Shown: in pieces, positions 55,641 through 63,367 of the stretch
Numbering within the stretch: position 1 is the first letter of the stretch
Layout of the letters: every line of letters starts with the position of its first letter
Assembly: GCA_023422775.1 (NCBI GenBank)
Contig: JAFAGM010000064.1
Coordinates: 5,516-69,515, forward strand
Source: Pseudomonadota bacterium
GTDB taxonomy: Bacteria > Pseudomonadota > Alphaproteobacteria > Rhizobiales > Xanthobacteraceae
Direction of reading: 5' to 3'
Length of the DNA: 64,000 nucleotides
Made by a program: the position numbers and the translations under genes
The notes under the pieces: model-generated
What the model was told of the DNA's origin: nothing
Databases searched by the model: none
What the model saw: only the letters and a program-made list of their open reading frames with translations

Positions 55641-56678
55641 ATGACCAAGTACAAGCTCGAGTATATCTGGCTCGACGGGTATACGCCGACGCCGAGTCTG
55701 CGCGGCAAAACGCAGATCAAGGAATTCGACAAGTTCCCGACGCTCGAACAGCTCCCGCTGTGGGGTTTCGATGGCTCGTCCACCATGCAGGCCGAAGGCC
55801 ACAGCTCCGATTGCGTGCTGAAGCCCGTCGCCATCTATCCCGACGCCGCCCGCCAGAACGGTGCGCTGGTGATGTGCGAAGTCATGATGCCCGATGGTGT
55901 GACCCCGCACGCCTCGAACAAGCGCGCGACGATCCTCGATGATGAAGGCGCCTGGTTCGGCTTCGAACAGGAGTACTTCTTCTACAAGGACGGCCGTCCG
56001 CTCGGCTTCCCGACCGATGGCTATCCGGCACCGCAGGGCCCGTATTACACCGGCGTCGGCTACAAGAACGTCGGCGACGTCGCCCGCAAGATCGTCGAAG
56101 AGCATCTCGACCTCTGCCTCGCGGCCGGCATCAACCACGAAGGCATCAACGCCGAAGTGGCGAAGGGCCAGTGGGAGTTCCAGATTTTCGGCAAGGGCTC
56201 CAAGAAGGCTGCGGACGAAATGTGGATGGCCCGCTACCTGATGCTGCGTCTCACCGAGAGCTACGGCATCGACATCGAATTCCACTGCAAGCCGCTCGGC
56301 GACACCGACTGGAACGGCTCCGGCATGCATGCCAACTTCTCGACCAAATACATGCGCGAAGTCGGCGGCAAGGACTACTTCGAGAAGCTGATGGCCGCCT
56401 TCGACAGGAATCTGATGGATCACATTGCCGTCTACGGGCCTGACAACGACAAGCGTCTGACCGGCAAGCACGAGACCGCCCCGTGGAACAGGTTCAGCTA
56501 CGGCGTCGCGGACCGCGGTGCCTCGATCCGCGTGCCTCACTCGTTCGTCAGGAACGACTACAAGGGCTATCTGGAAGATCGCCGCCCGAACTCCCAGGGC
56601 GACCCCTACCAGATCGCTTCGCAGATCCTGAAGACCATCGCGGAAGTCCCGGCCGGCGCCAAGGCGGCCGCGGCCTGA
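55641..56678 (+). CDS. glnII: Glutamine synthetase type II (eukaryotic-like)
   Basis: 345 residues, the length of GSII rather than GSI (about 470). Family blocks: YIWLDGYTPTPSLRGKT, LPLWGFDGSSTMQAEG, FGFEQEYFFY, AGINHEGINAEVAKGQWEFQI and NGSGMHANFSTK. The enzyme makes glutamine from glutamate, ammonia and ATP. No adenylylation-site Tyr is expected in GSII, so control is through transcription (sigma-54) and gstI. GAGAGG lies five bases before the ATG at 55641. A terminator follows the stop. Confidence 0.97.
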   Translation: MTKYKLEYIWLDGYTPTPSLRGKTQIKEFDKFPTLEQLPLWGFDGSSTMQAEGHSSDCVLKPVAIYPDAARQNGALVMCEVMMPDGVTPHASNKRATILDDEGAWFGFEQEYFFYKDGRPLGFPTDGYPAPQGPYYTGVGYKNVGDVARKIVEEHLDLCLAAGINHEGINAEVAKGQWEFQIFGKGSKKAADEMWMARYLMLRLTESYGIDIEFHCKPLGDTDWNGSGMHANFSTKYMREVGGKDYFEKLMAAFDRNLMDHIAVYGPDNDKRLTGKHETAPWNRFSYGVADRGASIRVPHSFVRNDYKGYLEDRRPNSQGDPYQIASQILKTIAEVPAGAKAAAA

Positions 56679-56724
56679 GCGACTGACCTCACCGTCCCGG
56701 GTGTGGGGGCACCCGGGTGCAACC

Positions 56725-56766
56725 TGATCCGCCAGGGCACACCGCCTTGGCGGATCATTGCGTTTT
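56725..56766 (+). terminator. Terminator of glnII
   Basis: A 10-bp perfect stem TGATCCGCCA/TGGCGGATCA with a 13-base loop, followed by TTGCGTTTT. It begins 47 bp after the stop. A GCACCCGGGTGC palindrome lies just before it (56709–56720). Confidence 0.75.
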
Positions 56767-56875
56767 GATGGGGGTGATTCAAATACATCGCTTCAAGGCC
56801 GTTCCCCTGCGTTATGAAGCGCGCTAGATAGCGGGCCTCATATCAGAACCGATAACGCTCCAGAACTTGCCGGGG

Positions 56876-57589
56876 ATGCGGCCATTGTTCGAGGGATTCT
56901 ACAAAGTCAGATTCCAACTTGGCGAGGCGGTTGGCCGCAGCGTGATGCATGTGCGCGACGGCAGGATGCTGGGCGGCAATTCGGCCTTTGCCCATATCGG
57001 CACCTACGAGAGGGCGGACGACGGGATCGCGATCGAAGTCCGCACCGTTCGTCATAATCCGGATCCGAGCTTCCGCGCGATGGCCGGCACCGACGACGCG
57101 ACCCTGCTGGCGAAGGGCAGGCCGGACGGAGTCCTCTATCGTTTCGAGGGAGGCCTGAGGGAATTGCCCGGCGTGAAGTTTCAATCGGTCATGACGCCGA
57201 TCGAGGAAGCCGCCGTGCCGATCGCCGGCGGCGTCGGCGAGGGAGGCATCGTCGATGGCCTCTATTCGATCCACGTCCGTATGCTCGACGGCGTCGAGGG
57301 TAGTCTGACCGGCGTGATGCTGCTCAACGACGGTCGCATTCTCGGCGGCGACGCCTCGTTCTACTATGTCGGCTCCTACACGTCGGAAGCGGGTCGCTGG
57401 AAGGGCCAGATCCTCAATCAGGAGCATACGCCGGCCATGGGCGAGAACCCTGTTTTCGGCGGCCATGAAGTCGGGATCGGCTTCTCCGGCACCTGCGATG
57501 ACAGCGGCGCGCTGCTGGAGGCGACCGCGCTTGCCGGCAAGCGGAGCCTTCGCATGACCGCGGTACTCAAACTGATGCGCAGGCTTTAG
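56876..57589 (+). CDS. Tandem GrlR-like protein, copy 2
   Basis: 237 residues from ATG 56876. N domain: FEGFYKVRFQLGEAVG… LGGNSAFAHIGTY; C domain: GLYSIHVRMLDGVEGS… LGGDASFYYVGSY and EHTPAMGENPVFGGHEVGIG. It is closest to copy 3: both N domains carry GGNSAFAH(I/L)GTY. A ModA-like gene begins 6 bp after its stop, so the two are surely one transcript. No signal peptide, so it should be cytosolic. Confidence 0.8.
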   Translation: MRPLFEGFYKVRFQLGEAVGRSVMHVRDGRMLGGNSAFAHIGTYERADDGIAIEVRTVRHNPDPSFRAMAGTDDATLLAKGRPDGVLYRFEGGLRELPGVKFQSVMTPIEEAAVPIAGGVGEGGIVDGLYSIHVRMLDGVEGSLTGVMLLNDGRILGGDASFYYVGSYTSEAGRWKGQILNQEHTPAMGENPVFGGHEVGIGFSGTCDDSGALLEATALAGKRSLRMTAVLKLMRRL

Positions 57590-57595
57590 CGAGCC

Positions 57596-58282
57596 ATGGC
57601 CGACAACATACGCGTGCTCTCTACACTGGCGTTGAAGGGCGCAGTCCAGAGGTTGTGCGGAGACTTTGAAGCGAACGGCGGCGCAGGGATCGACGCCGAT
57701 TTCGCACCCACCTTGGCGCTGCTGCAGCGGCTGCGCGCGGGCGAAGCAGCCGATGTCGTGATCCTCACCCGCGATGGGCTGGACGAGGTCGTGCGCGAAG
57801 GGCGTGTGGCCGGAGAGAGCTGCGTGGATCTGGCGCGTTCCTGGGTCGGCATCGCCGTAAGGGCAGGCGCAACTCATCCCGAAATCGCCACCGAGCCTGC
57901 GTTGCGCGCGGCGCTGCTGGCCGCACGTTGCGTCGCCTATTCGCGGCTCGGTGCCAGCGGTATTCTGTTCGCGCAGTTGATCGAGCAACTCGGCATTGCC
58001 TCCGAAATCAATGCAAGGGCCGTGATCATTCCGCAGGGCTTCACCGCCGAGAAGCTTGTGACCGGCGAGGCCGATCTGGCCGTTCAGCAGATCAGCGAGT
58101 TGAAGCAGATCGGCGGCATCGAGGTCATTGGACCCATTCCATACGAACTGCAAACGCCTGCGGTGTTTTCGGCGGGACGCATGGCGGCATCGAAGATGGC
58201 CGCGCAGGCGGATCGGCTGTTGCGCTATCTTGCGTCCGCGGAAGTCGCGCCGGTGCTGCGCGACAGCGGACTTGAGCCCTGA
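57596..58282 (+). CDS. ModA-like substrate-binding protein without a signal peptide
   Basis: 228 residues. The type II binding fold with VLSTLALKGAVQRLCGDFEAN, then EAADVVILTRDGLDEVV and RLGASGILFAQLIEQLGI is the ModA/extracellular solute-binding pattern, with a late QQISELKQIGGIEVIGPIP. There is no leader or lipobox; the ATG at 57596 directly begins the fold. No transporter permease or ATPase is near. The ligand might be an oxyanion or small organic acid; it is not known. Confidence 0.78.
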   Translation: MADNIRVLSTLALKGAVQRLCGDFEANGGAGIDADFAPTLALLQRLRAGEAADVVILTRDGLDEVVREGRVAGESCVDLARSWVGIAVRAGATHPEIATEPALRAALLAARCVAYSRLGASGILFAQLIEQLGIASEINARAVIIPQGFTAEKLVTGEADLAVQQISELKQIGGIEVIGPIPYELQTPAVFSAGRMAASKMAAQADRLLRYLASAEVAPVLRDSGLEP

Positions 58283-58301
58283 ATCTTCTGCTGCTGCGGC
58301 G

Positions 58302-58745
58302 TCAATCCCTGATCAGGACGACGCCGGCAATCAAGAGCGCCGCGCCGGCAAGCCGCGCGGTGCTGATCGGATGCGGCGTCAGCCCGAATGCGCCGAAATG
58401 ATCGAGCGTGACGGCGGTGAGAACCTGACCGGCAATGACGAGCGCAAACAGTGTCGCCGCGCCGAGCGAGGGCAGCAGCAGGATCACCAGCAGGATGAAG
58501 GCGCCGCCGAACACGCCGCCGGGCCACGCCCACCAAGGCACATCGGCCACGGCCTTCCAGGACGGCACCCGTTCGCGGAGCACGATCACCGTGACGATCA
58601 TGGTCAGCAGGCCCACGGCGTAGCTGACGAGCCCCGCCCATGCGGGCGACCCCAGCGCCGTGCGCAGGCTGCCGTTGAGCACCTGCTGGGTCGCCACGCT
58701 GACGCCGGCGCCCAGCGCGAGGAGATAAAGCATGTAGATTTGCAC
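58302..58745 (-). CDS. YdcZ/DUF606 family DMT-type transporter, one half
   Basis: 147 residues from GTG 58745 (GGGGGA five bases before). Five hydrophobic segments: LLALGAGVSVATQQVLNGSL… GLVSYAVGLLTMIVTVIVL… GGVFGGAFILLVILLLP… ATLFALVIAGQVLTAVTLDH… LAGAALLIAGVVLI. The DUF606 pattern. Usually two such halves form one transporter; only one is here. Substrate unknown. Confidence 0.8.
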   Translation of the reverse strand: MQIYMLYLLALGAGVSVATQQVLNGSLRTALGSPAWAGLVSYAVGLLTMIVTVIVLRERVPSWKAVADVPWWAWPGGVFGGAFILLVILLLPSLGAATLFALVIAGQVLTAVTLDHFGAFGLTPHPISTARLAGAALLIAGVVLIRD

Positions 58746-58896
58746 GTGTTCCCCCGTGTTCGATTCCGGGCCGAAGCGCCATCGGGCATCGCTTCGGCGA
58801 GGCTCGATCCCGGCGAAGTATGACATGGACTGCGCTGAAACGCGCGCTGGTTCCATCCCGGGGACGGTGCTAAGTCCCCCGCCATGCGAATCGACG

Positions 58897-59616
58897 ATGC
58901 GAGACACTTTCGTGGTGAACGGGCTCTACAAGGCTGAGTATGGGGTGAATGACGCGTTCGGCCGCAGCATCATGTGCATGCACAATGGCAAGATGCTCGG
59001 TGGCAACTCCGCGTTTGCCCATCTCGGGACCTATCAGGAGCGCGGCGGGGAGATTCTCGGCGAGGTCACCACCCAGCGCCATAATGACGATCCCCAACAC
59101 AAGCCGCTGATGGACACCGATGTTGCCGCGATAAGCGTCCGCGGCAAGCTGGAAGACAGCAAGATTCGTTTCGAAGGCAGCGCCGAACCGCGGCCCGGCG
59201 CCTTGTTCTGGGCCAACCTGACGCGGCTTGACGACGATGGGCTGCCGCCGGTCGGCAACGTGGGGCAGCGCGGCATCGTCAACGGCCTTTATTCCATTCA
59301 CCTTCGCGCACTGGACGGGATCGAGGCCGGCCTCACCGGCGTCATGCTGTTGATGGACGGCCGCATCCTCGGCGGCGACGCCTTCTTTTACTACCTCGGC
59401 TCGTACAGTTCGGCCGACGGCCGCTGGAAGGGCGAGATCCTCAATCAGGAGCACACGCCGGCGAAGGGCGAAAATCCTGTGTTCGGCGGCCACGAGGTCG
59501 GTATCGGGTTTTCCGGGATCTGCGACGAGGCGGGCGCGGAACTCGAAGCCATGGCGATCGCCGGAAAGCGCAGCCTGCGGCTGGCGGCCACGCTGAAGCT
59601 GATGCAGCCGGCGTAG
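58897..59616 (+). CDS. Tandem GrlR-like protein, copy 3
   Basis: 239 residues from ATG 58897 (the frame back to 58756 is not conserved). N domain: VVNGLYKAEYGVNDAFGRS… LGGNSAFAHLGTY; C domain: GLYSIHLRALDGIEAG… LGGDAFFYYLGSY and EHTPAKGENPVFGGHEVGIG. It sits 99 bp before the second ABC-F gene. Codon usage is ordinary. No signal peptide. Confidence 0.8.
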   Translation: MRDTFVVNGLYKAEYGVNDAFGRSIMCMHNGKMLGGNSAFAHLGTYQERGGEILGEVTTQRHNDDPQHKPLMDTDVAAISVRGKLEDSKIRFEGSAEPRPGALFWANLTRLDDDGLPPVGNVGQRGIVNGLYSIHLRALDGIEAGLTGVMLLMDGRILGGDAFFYYLGSYSSADGRWKGEILNQEHTPAKGENPVFGGHEVGIGFSGICDEAGAELEAMAIAGKRSLRLAATLKLMQPA

Positions 59617-59715
59617 CGGCTTCTCTGGGCACGGCGTGGTTGCCGGAACCGCTTCCACAAGTGCGCCAGATGTCCTAAGCAGCGGCCGAAAACGATTTCC
59701 TCCGTTCAGGCCCCA

Positions 59716-61338
59716 ATGATCCGTCTCGATAACGTCAGCAAGCAAGTCGGCCACCAGATCCTCTTCATCGAAGCCTCCGCGGCCCTCCAGAAGGGCGAGA
59801 AAATCGGCCTTGTCGGCCCGAACGGAGCCGGCAAGACCACGCTGTTCCGGATGATCTCCGGACAGGAGACGCCCGACGAGGGCCAGGTCTCGCTCGATCG
59901 CGGCATTACCGTCGGCTATTTCAGCCAGGACGTCGGCGAAATGTCCGGGCGCAGCGCCGTGGCCGAGGTGATGGACGGCGCCGGTCCCGTCAGCGTCGTT
60001 GCAGGCGAGCTCAGGGAACTCGAGGCCGCGATGGCCGATCCGGATCGAGCCGATGACATGGACGACATCATCGCGCGCTATGGCGAGGTGCAACACCGCT
60101 TCGAGGAACTCGACGGCTACGCGCTCGACGGCCGCGCGCGCGAGGCGTTGTCGGGCCTGGGCTTCAGCCAGGAAATGATGGAGGGCGACGTCGGCGCGCT
60201 CTCCGGCGGCTGGAAGATGCGCGTGGCGCTGGCGCGGATTCTCCTGATGCGGCCCGACGTGATGCTGCTGGACGAGCCGAGCAACCATCTCGACCTCGAA
60301 AGCCTGATCTGGCTGGAGCAGTTCCTGAAGGGGTATGAAGGCGCGCTGTTGATGACCTCGCACGACCGCGAGTTCATCAACCGCATCATCAACAAGGTGG
60401 TCGAGATCGACGGCGGCACGCTGACGACCTATTCCGGCGATTACGAGTTCTACGAGCAGCAGCGCGCGCTGAACGAGAAGCAGCAGCAGGCCCAGTTCGA
60501 GCGGCAGCAGGCGATGCTGGCCAAGGAAATCAAGTTCATCGAACGTTTCAAGGCGCGCGCCTCGCATGCGGCGCAGGTGCAGAGCCGGGTCAAGAAGCTC
60601 GACAAGATCGAGCGCGTCGAGCCGCCGAAGCGCCGCCAGTCCGTGGCGTTCGAATTCCTGCCGGCGCCGCGCTCGGGCGAGGACGTCGTCAGCCTGAAGA
60701 ACGTCCACAAGGGCTATGGCAGCCGCAGCATCTATCAGGGTCTCGATTTCATGATCCGCCGCAAGGAGCGGTGGTGCGTGATGGGGATCAACGGCGCCGG
60801 CAAGTCGACGCTACTCAAACTGGTGGCCGGCTCGACCGAGCCTGACGGCGGCACCGTGGCGCTCGGCGGCAGCGTCAAGATGGGCTACTTCGCCCAGCAC
60901 GCCATGGACCTGCTCGATGGTGAGCGCACGGTATTCCAGTGGCTGGAGGATTCATTTCCGCAAGCAGGCCAGGGGAGCTTGCGCGCGCTCGCGGGCTGCT
61001 TCGGTTTCTCCGGCGACGATGTCGAGAAGAAATGCCGGGTGCTCTCGGGCGGCGAGAAGGCGCGGCTGGTGATGGCGCACATGTTGTTCGACCCGCCGAA
61101 TTTCCTGGTGCTGGACGAGCCGACCAACCATCTCGATCTGGCGACCAAGGAAATGCTGATCAATGCGCTGTCCGAATTCGAGGGCACCATGCTGTTCGTC
61201 TCGCATGACCGGCATTTTCTTGCGGCGCTCTCCAACCGCGTGCTGGAGTTGACGCCGGAAGGCATCCATCAATATGGCGGCGGCTATTCGGAATACGTCG
61301 CGCGCACCGGGCAGGAAGCGCCGGGGCTGCGGAGCTGA
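59716..61338 (+). CDS. ABC-F family ATPase (YbiT-like)
   Basis: 540 residues with two ATPase domains and no membrane segments. Walker A GPNGAGKTT (about 34–42) and GINGAGKST; signatures LSGGWKMRVALA and LSGGEKARLVMA; Walker B MLLDEPSNHLD and LVLDEPTNHLD. The interdomain linker EIKFIERFKARASHAAQVQSRV is the ABC-F arm that contacts the ribosome. It lacks the C-terminal coiled coil of the gene at 8908, so the two are different subfamilies; length fits YbiT. Confidence 0.9.
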   Translation: MIRLDNVSKQVGHQILFIEASAALQKGEKIGLVGPNGAGKTTLFRMISGQETPDEGQVSLDRGITVGYFSQDVGEMSGRSAVAEVMDGAGPVSVVAGELRELEAAMADPDRADDMDDIIARYGEVQHRFEELDGYALDGRAREALSGLGFSQEMMEGDVGALSGGWKMRVALARILLMRPDVMLLDEPSNHLDLESLIWLEQFLKGYEGALLMTSHDREFINRIINKVVEIDGGTLTTYSGDYEFYEQQRALNEKQQQAQFERQQAMLAKEIKFIERFKARASHAAQVQSRVKKLDKIERVEPPKRRQSVAFEFLPAPRSGEDVVSLKNVHKGYGSRSIYQGLDFMIRRKERWCVMGINGAGKSTLLKLVAGSTEPDGGTVALGGSVKMGYFAQHAMDLLDGERTVFQWLEDSFPQAGQGSLRALAGCFGFSGDDVEKKCRVLSGGEKARLVMAHMLFDPPNFLVLDEPTNHLDLATKEMLINALSEFEGTMLFVSHDRHFLAALSNRVLELTPEGIHQYGGGYSEYVARTGQEAPGLRS

Positions 61339-61357
61339 CTCCCGTCAGGACTACAAA

Positions 61358-62332
61358 CTATTTGCGGGCAAGTGGGGCGATGGTCTCGATCTCGTTGGTC
61401 CAGATGCCGCCGGAATAGTTTTGCGGCAGGCGTGCGAGCTGATCGGGCGTGTCTATGCCGGTCGAAAACCCCCCGCCGCGGTAGGGACCGAGCACGAAGA
61501 CCTCGCTGTTGGCGATTCTCATGCGGTTGAGGAAGCGGTCCGGCCAGCCCCATAGCCAGGGGGAAAAGTTGACCGGCACCAGCACCATCGCGTTGCCGCA
61601 GGCTTTCGGGACAATGCCGCTCCAGCCATAGCCGATGTAGCCCATGAGGCAGCTCTTGATGGCCGCACGCGAGATCGTGCGGGTATCAGGCACAAGCTTG
61701 CGCACGACTTCAACCGGCTCGTCGCCGCCATAGACCATGATCTGCGCGCGGCGTTCGGCAGTCAGCCCGTTCAGCACGGCCGCGAGCTTCTCGCCTTCGG
61801 AGGGATCGCGACTCTTGACATTGATCAGCAGGCGTTGCTGCGGAAACGCCGCGAGTACCTGGGCAAGCGTCGGCATCATGCCAACGCCCTTGCCGCGAAA
61901 CGGAAAAGTCCTGCCACCGTCGGCCGTATAGCCGTGGCCGATGTCGAGCTTCTTCAGGTAAGCCATGCTGTGGTCGCGCGTGACGCCGTGGCCGTCGGTG
62001 CGGCAATCCAGCGTCCAGTCGTGAAACACCGCGAACTCGCCGTCGGTGGTGGGATGGACGTCGAGCTCGACGATGTCGGCGCCGGCGTCAAAGCCCGCCC
62101 GCATCGATTCGATCGAGTTCTCCAGATATCCATGCCTCGGCGGCAGCATTCGCGCCGCCGTGCAGGTGTCGTTCTTCAGGTCGCGTTCGTCGAAACGCTG
62201 CGCAATCCCCCGGTGTGCCAGCATGACCGGCTTGCCGTCGCGGTGCGTGGCCAGGAGATTGCTGTTGTTGATGTAGATAAATGCCGTGAGGACGGCGATC
62301 GCCGCTGCGACGTATCTGACTTTTCTGCCCAA
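61358..62332 (-). CDS. Glycerophosphodiester phosphodiesterase family protein, membrane-anchored
   Basis: 324 residues from TTG 62332, chosen because GGGGGCAAG lies six bases before it; the frame to 62518 is a shadow. An N-terminal anchor (YVAAAIAVLTAFIYINN) precedes the GDPD core: VMLAHRG, ENSIESMRAGFDAGADIVELDVHPTTDG and FHDWTLD, with catalytic His and metal Glu/Asp. The enzyme would split glycerophosphodiesters in the periplasm. It converges with the ABC-F gene, 19 bp apart. Confidence 0.86.
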   Translation of the reverse strand: MGRKVRYVAAAIAVLTAFIYINNSNLLATHRDGKPVMLAHRGIAQRFDERDLKNDTCTAARMLPPRHGYLENSIESMRAGFDAGADIVELDVHPTTDGEFAVFHDWTLDCRTDGHGVTRDHSMAYLKKLDIGHGYTADGGRTFPFRGKGVGMMPTLAQVLAAFPQQRLLINVKSRDPSEGEKLAAVLNGLTAERRAQIMVYGGDEPVEVVRKLVPDTRTISRAAIKSCLMGYIGYGWSGIVPKACGNAMVLVPVNFSPWLWGWPDRFLNRMRIANSEVFVLGPYRGGGFSTGIDTPDQLARLPQNYSGGIWTNEIETIAPLARK

Positions 62333-62486
62333 GACTTGCCCCCGGAAAGTGATGCATTCGCTAGGCAGGATTATTGGTCGATTTGCGGCAGTGGGGCACG
62401 GAAACGCATGGCGCTGCGCGATGGGTCCGGCTTGTGGGCTCCGGACGCCCCCGTTACGCTGCCAAAAAAATGGGGAGCAAACGGCG

Positions 62487-63362
62487 ATGAAGCAGCTGAG
62501 GATCGGCGATATCACCATCGACGCGGTGATCGAGCGCGAGGGGCCGTGGCGACGGCCGCAGGATTTCTTCCCGGCCTATGACGAGGCGGTATTCAGGCAT
62601 CATCTGGCGGGGATGGAGCCGGAGGTGTTCGACACGGCGCTCGGCCTGATGGTCATCACCTACCAGACATTCGTGGTGCGCACGCCGCGCTACACCATCC
62701 TGGTCGATACCTGCACCGGCGAGGACAAGGGCCATCCGCCGCCGTTCGATTTCCCCGGCAAGGAGCGCTGGCGCAACGAGCTGTTTGCACTCGGCATCGG
62801 CTACGAGCAGGTGGACTACGTGTTCTGCACCCATCTGCACATCGACCACACCGGCTGGAACACGACGCTGCGCGACGGCCGCTGGGTACCGACATTCCCC
62901 AATGCGAAATACATATTCCACAAACGGGAATATGCAGTGTGGGAAGCGGAGAATGCCAGGGGTGCGAACCCGCCCGGCACGGTTTTCCGCGACAACTGCC
63001 TGCCGATCATGGAAGCCGGCCAGGCGGTGCTGGTTGACGACGACTACGCGCTCGATGATACCGTTACGCTAACGCCGACACCGGGGCATTCGCCCTGTCA
63101 TTGCTGCGTCAACATCTTCTCGAAGGGCAAGCGCGCGGTGGTGGCCGGCGATCTGATGCATCACATGATCCAGTGCCGCGAGCCCGAATGGTCCGCGAAG
63201 CCGGACTGGGACCCGAAAGAGTCGGCGATCTCGCGGCGAAAATTCTTTGCCTCCGTCGCCGGCACCGACACGCTGATCCTGCCAATCCATTTTCCGACGC
63301 CGACGGTCGGCCTGATCACGGCCGACGGCGATCGCTTCGATTATCAGTTCAAGCGGGATTAG
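62487..63362 (+). CDS. MBL-fold metallo-hydrolase
   Basis: 291 residues from ATG 62487. The zinc motif HxHxDH is intact in CTHLHIDHTGWN, and later ligands are in TPTPGHSPCH and VVAGDLMHHMIQCREPEW. The class includes lactonases and hydrolases; substrate unknown. It ends 5 bp before a GMC oxidoreductase gene and may be co-transcribed. Confidence 0.87.
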   Translation: MKQLRIGDITIDAVIEREGPWRRPQDFFPAYDEAVFRHHLAGMEPEVFDTALGLMVITYQTFVVRTPRYTILVDTCTGEDKGHPPPFDFPGKERWRNELFALGIGYEQVDYVFCTHLHIDHTGWNTTLRDGRWVPTFPNAKYIFHKREYAVWEAENARGANPPGTVFRDNCLPIMEAGQAVLVDDDYALDDTVTLTPTPGHSPCHCCVNIFSKGKRAVVAGDLMHHMIQCREPEWSAKPDWDPKESAISRRKFFASVAGTDTLILPIHFPTPTVGLITADGDRFDYQFKRD

Positions 63363-63367
63363 CCGAC

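Noticed and set aside
50987..59616. Type III secretion locus suggested by GrlR similarity
   Set aside because: No secretion, chaperone, needle or GrlA-like gene is in the window.
58870..60708. Minus-strand 612-residue frame
   Set aside because: Antisense to the third GrlR-like gene and the ABC-F gene.
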